From positions 11,966,001-12,030,000 of the forward strand of contig OZ234500.1 in assembly GCA_965153455.1 (NCBI GenBank): a stretch of DNA of 64,000 nucleotides, in the 5' to 3' direction. The translations under genes and the position numbers were made by a program. The notes below the pieces were generated by a model that saw only the letters and a list, made by a program, of their open reading frames with translations, was not told the origin of the DNA and did not search any database. The DNA comes from Sphagnum compactum (lineage: Eukaryota; Bryophyta; Sphagnopsida; Sphagnales). Shown one piece after another: positions 1 to 11,659 of the stretch (position 1 is its first letter; each line of letters opens with the position of its first letter).

Positions 1-599
1 GATTAAGCTCTTTTTTCACTGCTTTATAGCATTTGGGGTTCAAGTAAGTCTCCTAAATCACTAGTTGGCGCACCCATAGCTCTTTAGATCACTAAGAACG
101 GATTTAAAATGAAAAAGATATGGGGTTTCAAACTAGAGAGGGTTTAAAATTTTTTCTTCAAAACATTTGAGACAAAATATCAACTAGAGTGCAACTATAA
201 TTCATCCCATATTGTTTGTCATAACTTCCAAATTTATAAACTACATAATGGAGTTGATGCACCAAGTGTTTTCAAAAGGTGAAGTTGACACCTAGGACAA
301 ACTAATAAAAAAAGGTTTGACCTTAAAGGCCACATGGTGAAACATAGGATTATCTAAAGCCTGCTTATCTACCTTAAGCCTAAGTAGCACTATGGTCTAC
401 TCATTTACCTTGGCCTACTTGCCTACCTACCTACCTAGGTTTAGGTTAAAGAGGTCTATATAAATAGGTAGGCCTAGTAGGTAGATACCTACCTATATAT
501 TTCTAGGTGGACCTACATACTTAGACCTAAGCCTACACATAATTTGAGGTAGGGACATGTGTCAATAAACTATTGTTTAGATTATTTGTCTATACATAA
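1..599. other. Gene-free stretch with CCTACC/TAGG-rich low-complexity DNA
   Basis: No credible coding region is present. Between about 350 and 540 the sequence is dominated by short CTACC, TAGG and CCTA words in both orientations, including a GCCTACCTACC run and a TAGGTAGG run that could pair. Similar CCTACC-rich DNA occurs in the MULE terminal repeats near 7140-7400 and 18050-18120, so this may be a transposon relic. Confidence 0.4.
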
Positions 600-953
600 C
601 TTTGAATACAAAATTCATGAAGTTGGAAAATAGTTGAAAGTTCAACTTTGAGATCTGGATGAAGGCGGATGAGTTCCATTTAGAAGTCGAAAATGTTCCA
701 TTGACTAAAATAGTCCGTCGTTTTTAACTAAAATCTTGTCACCTCAATGTTGGTTGAAAAATTGACATGTGTAGGTAGGCTTTGACTATGTTGTGGGTTC
801 GACTCAACATTGTCAACTATTTTGGTAGATAGTTGAAAATGTCATTTTGAGTTGAAAAAAACATTTTATAGTTGGAAGTGACGTTTTCAACTTCAAAATG
901 TAGTTGAAACATAGTCAAAACCATAGTTGAAAACCCCGGTTTTTCTCCTAGTG
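600..953 (-). mobile_element. Possible CACTA (En/Spm)-like transposon terminus
   Basis: Read on the minus strand, the sequence begins CACTAGGAGAAAAACCGGGG at 953, which resembles the CACTA-superfamily end (CACTA followed by an A-rich stretch). Within the next ~300 bp the motif GTTGAAAA/TTTTCAAC recurs in both orientations, as subterminal repeats of CACTA elements do. No partner end starting with the same bases was found upstream, so the element is either cut by the window edge or truncated. The call rests on the terminal pentamer plus the repeated motif; no transposase is visible. Confidence 0.3.
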
Positions 954-1454
954 TTTAACTTAAATTTAGCCTTGGTTAATGTGAGTTTAATTTAAAATTA
1001 GTTGATGTGTAGCTTGGGTTTTATGCATTAATGAGTGGCTCATTTTTGGACAAAAACATAGTCCAAAATAACTATAGTAAAAGTCACATGACTAAAAGCC
1101 TTGCTACAATTTCATTGGTTGATCAGGGCTAGAAGGGAGGGGGGGTAGAATGTAGGATTTTCAAATTTCATCAAAATCGTATAACCCGTTCATAATCTGA
1201 GCTTTTCAATCTAAAATTGGGGCATGTTACTAATTAAGGCGGGTGGTCAAGAGTACTAAACACGTAGTTGTATCTTTTGCATGCTTGAATGTCTTCTTTC
1301 ATTGTCTTTGTTTTCTTTCACTGATTGGGATTATTTGTGTGAAAGTACGATCAAGTGCACTTGCAGAGTGTTGCAAAGCCACAATTTACCTGTAGTAGTT
1401 CTGGATCAGCAACTAAGCATTTCCTTGCCAAGTTTGCCACACTACAAGCTGTGT

Positions 1455-2532
1455 CTAGTGGAATTCCATTTGCTTGGTAACCAATTTCTCATTGGATTCT
1501 ATAAGCAAAGTTGTCATTCTTTCCCTAGATTCTAGTTTGTGTCTTTCAACATTAATAAAACCTTCTGCAAATTTGTTAATGACCTTTGCCAAATAATTGG
1601 TATTTCCAATCAATGCTCGTTTGCGAAATGCTACTTTGTCGCAAACCCTGGGCAATTTGCAACAAACATTCTTTGGGGTAAAAGGAGAAATATTTGTACC
1701 TTCCTCCGGTGTATTAACAAAAGTTTCAAGAAGTGGCACATTTCTTACCTCCTAATCATTTGACGGTGTAGGTGTGAATGCTTGAGTGTTTAGAATTTCA
1801 TGTTCATCCTCTTCGGTAATTTCTGTAGTGCCTTGATCAACCCCTCCAAGTGCACCATCTCCTTTGGCGGAACCTTCCATAATAGTTGTCATCCATGTAA
1901 ACCATGACCATGCCAATCCACCACCTTCGGTTTGTTCTTTTAGCAAAGTTTTTGACATCAATATTCACATTACATCTTTTCAATTTTGTTCTTGATTTGT
2001 TTTTCTTTCCGATGACATTTATTTGACAATTAATGATGGTATTCAATGCAAATGTGTGTCCAATGTTTGAATAACAAACAAGATTTGTGAAGATGCCTCC
2101 ACTCTTCTTCATGTAAGTCAAGGATGTTAGCAAAAGCAATAGCACTCCATCTCCCTCCAACATTTGTTTCATCATCCATTGTTTTTTTTTCTTATGACGC
2201 CATTTGACAATTGGTAATTGCAACAATGCAGGTGCAACAACCATGGATGATGAAGATCCTTGCAACAATGCAGGTGCAACAACCATGGATGATGAAGATC
2301 CTTGCAACAATGCAAGTGCAACAACCATGGATGATGAAGATCCTTCCAACAATGGAGGAGCTACATTAGTTATCATCTCATTTTCCATTATAAAACAAGT
2401 CCAAATATGTGCCCTTCCATCATCCATGATTCTATCAAAAAAAATCATATGCAAAATAGAAATAGGAATTGATAAAAAAATACATTCAATACATACAAAA
2501 ACAAAATCAAGAAAGTTGAAATAAAAAATCAC
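1455..2532 (-). pseudogene. Decayed coding-like region, minus strand, unidentified
   Basis: Two adjoining minus-strand open stretches (2532-1837 and 1739-1455) have coding-like composition. The second ends in an acidic/basic helical tail (residues ESRERMTTLLIESNEKL) of the sort seen at the C-terminus of plant transposon accessory proteins with Myb/SANT-like domains, but no domain is firmly recognisable. The first stretch owes part of its openness to a 42-bp in-frame tandem repeat. The two are not in one continuous frame, so if this was a gene it is broken. It could be a PIF/Harbinger accessory ORF relic; this is a weak inference. Confidence 0.2.
2219..2344. repeat. 42-bp tandem repeat, three copies
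   Basis: Three nearly identical 42-bp units start at 2219, 2261 and 2303, each beginning TGCAACAATGCA and ending GAAGATCCT; a diverged fourth unit begins at 2345. The third unit differs by one base (caggtg to caagtg). The length is a multiple of three, so the repeat stays open in several frames and creates artificially long ORFs. Confidence 0.9.
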
Positions 2533-4884
2533 TTAAAAATCAACCATAATGTATACACATACACAAAGGTTATAAATCAAAGGAATAAATCCAAAAATTG
2601 ATTAAGAACCCTAACCCTAATACATAATTTTTATATTAGGGTTACACTTATATATTACATTTTACATCATACAAAGACAAATTCAAGAAAGTTAAAGCAA
2701 ATACTCACTTCAAAACAATCATAATATATCCAGATACACAACAATTATAAATCAAAGAAGCGAAATCCAAAAATTGATGAAAATAATTTAAATATCAAAA
2801 ACCTACCAATGTAAGAAGTGTTGCTGAAGTTCCAAGTACTGTAAAAACAAAGAGTTTCTAGTATGTGAAAAGTCTCAAATACCGTCCTAGACAGTTATTG
2901 TACTTTATTTACCTGGGGCGCAGTTGCAGCCTAGGCTGTTAGCTACTGCCATGAGACTTTACCTCCATGCCCAAGGGCATCAGCAGTGGGGAAAATGGGA
3001 GGTTGCTGCCAAAGCCCCCCAATTGCCCCTTTACGCTTTGCATGTGCCCAGCCTTCTAACTGTGGCTTGCCAAATAGTTGCGCATTGTCCCCTCTTTTTA
3101 ACTTCAAGACACAAGGTGATCATTGCCTTCTCTCTTCACCTGTTGCATCCATAGTTCTGTACAATTAGGATGAGCTGCCACAGGGGAGATTCTGTGTACA
3201 GAAGTTCAGCCATTGTGTGGGTCATTGTATTTGCCAAGAAAAATGTCTGCCAAAGCATTTTGGTTCTGTTATATATCTCTGGTTTGGGGCTGTCATTGGT
3301 ATGAGCAGAATTGAAAAGTGCAATACCTATCTGCAGTGCTTGATACCAGAACTTGCAAGGAAGCAGAAGTTACTACTAGATCTGATCTGAGCATGGACAA
3401 GACCCTTGTTCTCATGGTCACAACCGACCACACTCAAAGGGAATGAAACTCTTCAATTCATCTTTATTTTATCACTGCTGCATTCAGGGGAAAGAACTCA
3501 CAAGACATCACTAGCATGCCAATGTTGACCAGATGATGTGTTCCTCTAGTGTGCAAGGGAACAGTTGTCAGGGGTCTACATCCTCCCGCCCAGTCTGACC
3601 AGACAGAATTTTTTTTTCTTGTCAGCAAATTCCTTTCTTGCCACATGTAACTATGTTGAGACTCTTGTTGCATAAACAGTCTCAGCTTTCTGGAGTCTGC
3701 AAAGCTTGTCTGCAAAGTGTGGAGACTCCACAGGACCGTCACACTTTCACAAGTCCAGGTTGTCATGAGAAAGATAATCTTTGATCTCATACACAGCTGG
3801 AATGAAGCAATCTAATCTTATAATTATATATGTTCAGAAAATGAGTATCTGAACTCTCTCCAGCACAGGGTATCTGAACATTAGCCTACTTCTGTTGTGT
3901 AATTTATCCCTTGTATGACATGCCTAATATTAGCCAAGCATCTTCTGTTTGCCTCTTCAATTTCCCTCAACCTGCCCTGTTGCCACACCTTTCCCCTCTT
4001 TGTTTGATAGCCTCAGCCTTTGTGCAGCATCCCAGTCTCCCCCTTGTCATACATTGACTACTATGAGATTGCACTTAGTATGTATAGTCAAAAGGGCAAC
4101 TACTAGAATTTATACAACCACAACCACTTCAGACAAATCCTCTGTTAAATTTTTTTTTTTCCAGTAACCTAAGTCAATAAGACAATATCAGTAATGACAG
4201 GAATTGTCTTGGACATTGGATTATAATCCATTCAACAATAATGATATCATGTACTGCTATTCATTCCTTATGCTGATGCAAATAGAACTAGCATCTGAAA
4301 AGACACAGGAACTCCCAATCTCAAATGCAAAACCTTACAAACTAATACTTGATTTGAAACACATGCAGAATTTCAGGCATGTTCCCCCTCTTTCACCATA
4401 AGAGGACGTATTGTCAATAGAAGTGGAGACATACCCCAGAGAGCCTTGTCACGGTTTGAAAACATGATGTGTGACTCAGACTATGCCCAATACTCCAATG
4501 CATGACTTTGAACAGTGCGTACAGAAAGTCTCGGAAATCCTCAATTCCTACTAGAGACAACACATATACAAGAGGATATGACAATTAGGAAGAAACTATA
4601 AGTGAAAAACTATGTAGGAGTGCACAAATTGATGTAATCAGATGGAAAACACCATGTCTTATCTCACCTGGGCTTTCTTTACTGCAATGCCTTGCGAGGA
4701 TGATTGGTTTCACCTAGCAGAGCCTGCCACAACCTCAAAGTGTTACACAGTATGCTTTCATCTCAGATCTTGTTTGCAGAATGGATCATTGAGCATTCAG
4801 GGTTTATGTCTTGATCTTGAGAATCCTTCTTGACAGTATAGGATTGTGAACTGACTTCTTGTGGGACCCTAATTTGTTGACACA
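2533..4884. other. Gene-free stretch; later part is 3' flank of the DUF538 gene
   Basis: From 2533 to about 2880 the DNA is AT-rich with nothing recognisable. From about 2890 to 4884 base composition rises and resembles that of the DUF538 gene next door, whose stop codon is at 4887-4885 on the minus strand. This may be a long 3' untranslated region or 3' flank. Minus-strand AATAAA-type signals appear near 3465 and 2907 (TTTATT on the plus strand). Short ORFs here show no recognisable domain. Confidence 0.35.
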
Positions 4885-6284
4885 TTACAGAGCACCTGTG
4901 AAGACACAGGCATATCCATGACAGTATTCCATACCAAAGCCCTTTGGTGTTGTGATAGGAATAGGATTGAAGGGGGGCACAACATGTCCATTGATTTTAG
5001 TATCCCAAGACAACTCCACCTTTATGTACACAAACCATCTCAAGCACAGACAGTATAATGAGGTGGAAAGTATAAAGAACACACCTTGACTGTGGAATCT
5101 AAGAAAGCTGTGATTCCAGTGCTCTCCCTTGTAGTACTTTTGTGGCATGTCAGAGGGGCATCAAAAAGAGCAACAGACAGTTTTCTTGATACCTGCCCAG
5201 CCTCAAAGTAAATATAGGCAGGTGATTCTGGATCCAGATGCATGCCAGTGATTGAAACCCAAAAAATCCACTGTTTTGCCTGAATGCCTGTCAGGCTATT
5301 TACTGCTCCTGATCCAAGTTCTCCTGTTATTGTCTTCTCATAATACACCTGCTGAAAAATGAACATAAAAATCCTTGAAGCAGGGTTAGCAGGAACCAAC
5401 ACAATGCTCTTGGCAAAGAGTCACTCTTCTACTGATTCTCATGGTCTCTTATTGCAAATCCTAATACCTCAAACTTCCTCCAACTGACTATCTGAGGCTC
5501 TGCAACAACTACAGACGACTCTCTTTATTCCACTAGTTATCCGTAGCAGATCTGGCTTACTGACTCATCAGAGAACCAAGGATACACAGAAATACCATTC
5601 CGACTTGAAGACGCACCCGATTATGTCCAATTCGAAAGTTTTGTCTGCTTCTAAGCCAGAAACCCTAACCTAAACGAAAGTCTTACGCTCTGAAAGCTTA
5701 ACATTACCTTCACTGGGATCGAGATTCCGTGATCGGTATCGCAGAACGCCACCGAAACAGAAATTTCTAGACGAGAGGAGAAGTTTGGCGGGAGCAAAGC
5801 CAAACCAAAGATCTCAGGATTTCAGTCCTTATTCCTTCCTTGAACAATACCACACTTCTAAAGCTCGCAGCTTTCAAAAAATAAAGAAGGTCCCAGCTTC
5901 AAAACACGCACCAGAGTACACATACGAGCAGACTAAGCACCGGAGATCGACAAGAAGAAAACTAGAGAGAAAAATTGCAGGCTGCCGTGTGGCCCTAGGA
6001 ATAAAAAATGATCGGCTCAAAACAGAATGAGATCAATTCGTAGGAACAAGGAAAACGGAACAGACCTGTTCCTGAAACTTCGCATAGCACGGATCCGCAA
6101 GCTCCAAGGTGAACTTGCCGTTTTCTGACAGGTGGTAGTCGACTATGGATTGGGGAACCAGGCCGATGGGCAGACCGTGTTTCCTTAGTGCGTCGTAAAT
6201 AGCGTTAATATCAGGAACAGCAGCAGAAGCTGCTCCGAGCAGCAGAAGCAGACCCAGAACGAGAGCAGACACGGCAGTGGCCAT
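4885..6284 (-). CDS. Secreted DUF538-family protein, three exons
   Basis: Inferred exons on the minus strand: 6284-6066 (73 codons), 5348-5085 (88 codons) and 5019-4885 (44 codons plus stop). All junctions are GT-AG and phase 0, giving about 205 residues. Residues 1-21 are a hydrophobic signal peptide (LVLGLLLLLGAASA) with likely cleavage after ASA, so the protein should enter the secretory pathway. The DUF538 core follows: IYDALRKHGLPIGLVPQS in exon 1, then ITGELGSGAVNSLTGIQAK and the FWVSITGM...IYFEAG...LSVALFDAPLTC block in exon 2. DUF538 proteins are plant proteins of uncertain biochemical role. The start at 6284 is preferred over an in-frame ATG 14 codons upstream because it begins the signal peptide directly. 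Exon 1 to exon 2 has tandem acceptors (CAGCAG). The 65-bp second intron and the 44-residue tail are less certain; without that splice the frame closes 15 codons later. Confidence 0.8.
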
Positions 6285-6898
6285 CGTCACGGATCCCCAC
6301 CTCTCTACCACTCGATGCAAATGCAATGTTTTTGTTTTCGGATCAAGCGCCTCTCGCAGATATCCTGACTCTTACGGAAACTGGGGACTCCCTCAGCTCC
6401 CACCTCAGGGTCACTTGTTTTTCTAATGCCCTAGTCCTAGGGCCTTCCTATACACGTTAAGGTCGGAGGTGGCAGATTATATCATTTTCTTGACCACAGT
6501 ATATGACATAATCTTCGTACACTTGTAATAATGGCTAGAATGTGTTAGTTGAATATGAATTTTTTCTTTGAAATCGTTGAATGTGCCACCCCAGACTATA
6601 ATGTCATGGTTTCAATGGTCCATTATGTTGGGTGTGTGGCCTAGCTCACCCTAAGGGACTCACCTAATGGCGTGCCCAACATAATATGCAGGGCTTGACC
6701 ATTCCATAGAACATAATGTTACGGTGATGATCCATACAGTCGTAATGGTGACTAGAATATGTCAGTTGAACATGAATTTCTCTTTGAAATCGTTGAATCT
6801 GCCTCAGACCCCAGACCATAATGTCACGGAATGGCCTCAGGGGGCCCGTATATTCCGGGGGCCACGGAATTGGAACACAAAATGTGCAAGACAGAAGA
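6285..6898. promoter_or_regulatory. Upstream region of the DUF538 gene, with an internal duplication
   Basis: This non-coding stretch lies between the DUF538 start codon and the left end of the MULE. A segment around 6530-6610 (TAGAATgTGTtAGTTGAAtATGAAT, then GAAATCGTTGAAT and ATAATGTCA) recurs at about 6750-6835 with few changes, a direct duplication of period near 215 bp. Together with 18388-18465 it would have formed the shared upstream region of the DUF538 and GATase genes before the MULE inserted. No confident TATA box was picked out. Confidence 0.45.
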
Positions 6899-6907
6899 CA
6901 CAAAAAG
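6899..6907. repeat. Left 9-bp target-site duplication of the MULE
   Basis: The nonamer cacaaaaag immediately precedes the left terminal inverted repeat. It matches the nonamer immediately after the right terminal repeat (18379-18387, cacaaaagg) at 8 of 9 positions. Nine-base duplications are characteristic of the Mutator superfamily. Confidence 0.75.
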
Positions 6908-7240
6908 GGCCAGAGTGAACCAGCACCCACCAGTGCACCAACGTGGATGGATGGTGCACTTATAGGATTTCCTTTTCCTGTGCCATCCTGGGTTGACTTT
7001 TTTTTGTTTGCCCTTTCTCAGCCCTGATCTCAGTTTTTTTTTGCAACTTTATTTTCTCCCCGCCCCCTTCCCAGTTTTTTTTTCCCTGATCTCTGTTCTT
7101 TTTTTTGGGAACTTTATTTTCTCCCCGCCCCACACCCGGTTTCATTTTTTTTTTGCTTTTGAAACTTTTCCCACCCACCTACTACCCCCCACTGTCCCCC
7201 ACCGACCTACTCACCTATATATTTAAATTAAAAGTAGACT
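6908..7240 (+). repeat. Left terminal inverted repeat of the MULE
   Basis: It starts GGCCAGAGTGAACCAGCACC and is the inverted counterpart of 18378-18046. The first 33 bases match at 31 positions; further in, both arms pass through T-runs and then CACC/CCTACC-rich DNA. This arm has its own 9-bp hairpin (AGTGCACCA at 6932-6940, TGGTGCACT at 6952-6960) and an internal direct duplication (AACTTTATTTTCTCCCCGCC near 7046 and 7111). CCTACC-rich sequence continues to about 7390, so the inner boundary is soft. Confidence 0.7.
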
Positions 7241-7439
7241 CTTCCCCATCTACCTACTCACCTATGAATTTAAAATGTGCTACTTTCATCCCCACCCACC
7301 TATCCAACCCCATCTATTTTTCTACCTACCAACACTTTAGGTGGATACCTACCAAACCCCACGTACATGGCTACACCTACCTACCTGGTTGGCATTCCAA
7401 TAAACCCCCAATGGTCGAAAATGATGAAGAAAGAATAAA

Positions 7440-7700
7440 ATGAAGGTATTGCATGGAATTTGATCTTGTTCATTCAAGCAAAATTATTAAGGGCAAGATT
7501 AAAGTAATTGTCACCCCTTGTGTAAGGGTATTGTAGATAGACATTGGTTGTAAATACGATGTTTTTATGTGTATTGAGGGTATTGCAAAATCTTTTGAAA
7601 ATCTAGAGCATGTGAAACCCCCCAATGAGGGTATTGCAGGTTCTACTTCGGAAATGTTTTTCATGATGGGGGGGGGGGGGTATTGCAAAGCTAACTCATT
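7440..7700 (+). repeat. Left-side cluster of GGGTATTGCA motifs
   Basis: The motif GGGTATTG(C/T)A occurs five times at irregular 60-90 bp spacing (about 7445, 7527, 7579, 7630 and 7678), the last directly after a 13-base G-run. The same word is the hallmark of the repeats at 11660-12790 and 13770-14220 further inside the MULE, suggesting a shared subterminal repeat family. Confidence 0.6.
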
Positions 7701-8780
7701 TAATGCATGTTGTACACATGGGGGGCTTAAATAAAAACATGGGGTCTAAATAAAATAATTTGATTTGCTTGTTTTAATGGTGTACTTAAGCAATGTGGAT
7801 TAGATTTAACAATTATTTGTGTTATTTAGCACTAGGGTTTTAGAATTTTGGGTTATGGAGACAACAAACATTTATGAGTTTTTGCACCTCATGTTAGACC
7901 TAATATGAATTTTGGGGATGATTTGGCATTTGCACATATATGCCACAATACATTTGTTTTTTCTTTTTTTTTTCCAAAAGAGTGGAGAAAGGCTTATAAG
8001 CAAATACCAAACCAAGAGGTAAAAGACATACCATGGCTTTTATTCATTTGTATATTGCATTTAGTTTTTTCAAATTAGGGTTTAATTAGTCGTTTTAATG
8101 AGGTTTCATTTAATTTGTGTTTGAATATTTGGCTTCAATAATTATTATGTGTATTTTATTTTTTAGGGTCATGTGTAGTTGTTTGTTTAAAATTATCACA
8201 GTTCATGACATCCACCATTGGAATTATTTAGGGTTTAATATATATATTTTAATGACATTCATGTTGATCTATCCATGGATGTGTTTTCATATAGGGCCAA
8301 AACCTCATTGAGCATTAGTGCCCTTGCCCTTGAACATCAATGGTATAATATTCTCTCGTAATAAACTCCTTTTGTCTTTTTTTTGTTTTTGCTTTTACTT
8401 AGGGTATTTTGTTCCCACTTGCATATGGATGATCATGGAAGTATCAATTGTATGTGGGTACTATGCATCTAAATTGAAAGCCCTACATATATTCAATTGA
8501 TTGTCTCTAGGAAGATAAGGATTTGTCTTTTTGTGTAAGTTTAAATAACCATAAGATGGTCATGTGATTTTTTTTTCCATTTGTAAATTATTGCTTGTTT
8601 ATGGGTTGTGGTAGGGTTCACTTGTAAGGTTTAGGGGTTTTGTTGATTAGGGTTTAATGGTTTTGTTGATTAGGGTTATTACGATTTTCAAACTTGTGAG
8701 GGTATCCCATGGGTTTTCATAAGTTGGGGACTCCTACTATAGGGTTATTCCTTTGGTAATTCAAAGCATGGGGTGAATTC
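7701..8780. other. MULE interior without recognisable coding sequence
   Basis: AT-rich DNA between the left motif cluster and the first transposase-like frame. A short direct repeat, TTTTGTTGATTAGGGTT, occurs at about 8637 and 8661. The small open frames here have no recognisable domain. Confidence 0.4.
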
Positions 8781-8782
8781 CA

Positions 8783-11390
8783 TTGTCCCAATCAATTGAG
8801 ATTCAAAACTTGGTAAAGTCACCTTTTTCAAAAATGGACTTGGTGTGGAAAAATGGGTTTAGGCATGGAGGCCAAAACAAGTTGGCAATTGAAATCGCAT
8901 ACATCCCCCATGTTCATGTCTCTGATTTTTTGCAGAGTGAACGAGGGGATATGCAAACTACAATTGAATGGAACATTTCCAATAATTTGTCCCTTTAAAA
9001 AGTAAAAAAACCAACGATAAAGAATCACCTCGGACATACTTGGTATGGTTTCAAAGCCTATAAACCTTTTTCCATTGGTCATTTTTGCAAGTTCCAGTGT
9101 TAGTCACTCTTGTGTTTTTTGATTTGGTTGAATGGAAATTATGTTGTAGGTATGAATGTGGTTATGGGCCGGAAGACCATTGCAAAGACCCCAACCACAT
9201 GAGGTTAATCAAGCACAGTTGTTTGGCCCACTTTTCCATCAAGAGGCTTTACACATGGCCAAATGTGGTGGAAATCACTTTTGACCATTGAACTCACACT
9301 TGGGCCAATGAAATCTTGCTCACGGTGCATGTGACCCAGGGTCCACATCATAGATGTTGGCATATGCTCCACACATGTCTCACAAGTTAAAGGAGTTTAT
9401 ATGGACCCAATTAGGGTTAGGGTACACTGTGAAACAAATTTATGATAAACACGAAGAAATTTGGTGGGAACATGCGAATGTGGGTGAGTAGATGACCCGG
9501 GATGATTTCCTATGACTCCAAGATATTGCCTACTTGGACCAGAAGCACAAGAGGGGCATTTGGCACTTGTAGAAAAACCCGGCACTTTCCATTAAGTCAT
9601 GCGTTTGTGTTCATCCTGACGATGTTTTTTATTTCTAGCTTGTAAGTGAAATGAATGGGATTTAGGTCCTTTTCACCATAGGGATCCAGACACTTACACA
9701 GTTTCAGGCCATGCTCCAATTTAGTCACAATGGGTTTGTTTCTATGGATGCCACATTTGGCACCAATGATGTGAAGTACCACCTATTCACATTGATGGCG
9801 TTTGATTTTCACCCCACATGAGTGCTAATTGTTTGCATTATCAGGAATCGGTAAACATGTGAAGATTTGGTGGAATGGTTGAATGCCTTGCGGGCAAAGT
9901 TTCTCTCGCATATGCCACATTGGAAACCATCATGGTCCATGGTGGATGATGCCCCATAGGAATTCCGAACATTACGATAGGTTGTACATTGATTTATTTT
10001 TTGTTGCATTGTTTTGTGGTTTGGTACTATGTTAACACGGGGATTCCATAACATATTTATTGTTCATGGTAAGCACACTAATGTTGGGTGTACAATGGTA
10101 GGATTGTGTGGGGTCAAGATCCTATCCCAAATTTCCTTTGCGCATGGCATTTGTTGAAAGCATGGCGATTACGCTCCATGGAAAAAATCAAGGATTTAGA
10201 GGTGAGGCATGCAATACTTGATCGCCTCCACATGGTGATGTTCATGTCCATCAATCTAGATGAGACCATTGATGATTTCAAGGCACATGGGAAGGAGATT
10301 GTGATGGAAAGTTTTGATAACTTACAACCTAGTGTTGATTGGACAAGATACTTTTGGGCTTATTATTGCCAATTCAATAAGTAAAGGGTCCCCCTTCCAA
10401 GTATGGCATGTTTAATTTTTTTTTTCATTATGGATGCATTACAAGTTGCATGGTCATTTTTCACACATATTCGAATTACATCATGGGTTGAAAGTATGTT
10501 GTGCATGTCCGTGCAAAGCTTAGGATGGTGGGGTTTGTTTGGTGCCACATTTGAGTCAAATCACACAAGTTAGCATAGAGTCTTATCACGAGGTTTTGAA
10601 ACGTTGGTTCTCTCTTAAGACCAAGGGTTTGAAGGTGCACCACATCGACAGGTTAGTGTGGAGGCTAACCACAACAATGGCATGACATTATATGCACCAA
10701 GCCAAGATGAAGAAGCCAAGGTTCATAAAAAAAAGGTCATGGCATGACTTGTGGTGGCAAATGTTGCAAAAACTAGTTGAATTCCACACACCGATGTGAT
10801 TTCACCTATCTTTGAGGAGGATGATGGTGACAATGTTCAATGGGTGTGAAACCAACACCATTCTAGTATTACTTACAAGATTTGTGCCCCTTTCACTAAA
10901 TAGGCAAGTTACATTTGCAAATGGGCATTGCAAGGTAACTTTTGCAAACATCAAATTGTTATTTTATTAACTTATATTGACCTTACAACAATGAGCCCCC
11001 CAATGTCAACAATGTTAACCTCATCAACCGAATCTTGGTTACAATTCTTGACCGTTGATGAAGATAATTTTTTTGACAATGTTGATGTGCTGGAAGGTTC
11101 ATTCACACCCATGGATCAAACCCTAACTCGCTTGCATGAAACAATGGTCGAGATCACCACGGAGTGTACCACAGGTGCAAACATTGAATTGTGCAACCAT
11201 GCAACATCACTTCTTCGAGGAGTTGCATCAAACATTCACCACCTTTGTTTGGCCTAAGTCAATGAACCCATGCACTCAGGAATGGTATTTTGCCAGGTGG
11301 ATGATAGTTTTGGGAACTCCATCAACCAGATGAAAGATTCGCATAAAACAGTAATGGAGCATTTAAATACCCATAAAAAGAGGACTAGGG
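8783..11390 (+). pseudogene. Degenerate MULE transposase with SWIM zinc finger
   Basis: Plus-strand fragments read in Mutator-transposase order but are broken by stops and frame changes. An N-terminal zinc-binding-like stretch (ECGYGPEDHCKDPNH) lies near 9160-9215. The core follows: VSMDATFGTNDVKYHLFT, whose first catalytic-type Asp is at 9747, and SMVDDAP with Asp codons at 9945 and 9948. Next is FLCAWHLLKAW in an open stretch at 10088-10384. A SWIM-like motif YICKWALQGNFCKHQ follows at about 10910-10955, with one Cys of the usual CxC apparently lost. At least one stop (9957, TAG after GATGATGCCCCA) sits where Gln would be expected, consistent with C-to-T decay. MULE transposases cut and rejoin DNA at the element ends; this copy cannot make a full protein. 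Confidence 0.75.
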
Positions 11391-11659
11391 AATAAAGAAA
11401 GGTTTGTCACTTGTACCCATATTCGGACTTAATATGTGTGTGACTCAATTTTCGTTTATACTTAACCCTTTGCACCTTTCACCAAATCAAATTGAATTAT
11501 GCACAATTTGCATTGGAAAAGAAACTCCAACACATGCATTAAATCAATATCCAAATGCTTAGGTAATCAATATGTATCAATGAATAATTGTTAATCACAA
11601 CTAGATGCGATTAATATAGAAATTTAAAATTCCAAGTAATGCATAAAACAATGAAAGTT

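Noticed and set aside
1837-2532. 231-codon minus-strand open frame as a gene
   Set aside because: Part of its length comes from a 42-bp in-frame tandem repeat, the N-terminal part is low-complexity AT-rich translation, and no domain is seen.
2609-2634. Interstitial telomere repeat (CCCTAA words)
   Set aside because: Only two units occur and the plant-type CCCTAAA heptamer is not repeated.
5785-6030. Plus-strand basic open frame MAGAKPNQRSQ...
   Set aside because: It lies wholly inside the first intron of the DUF538 gene on the opposite strand and has no recognisable domain.
7666-7680. Poly-G runs here and near 33405 as G-quadruplex elements
   Set aside because: Single homopolymer runs of about 13 G may be simple-sequence or sequencing effects; no spaced G-tracts support a specific function.
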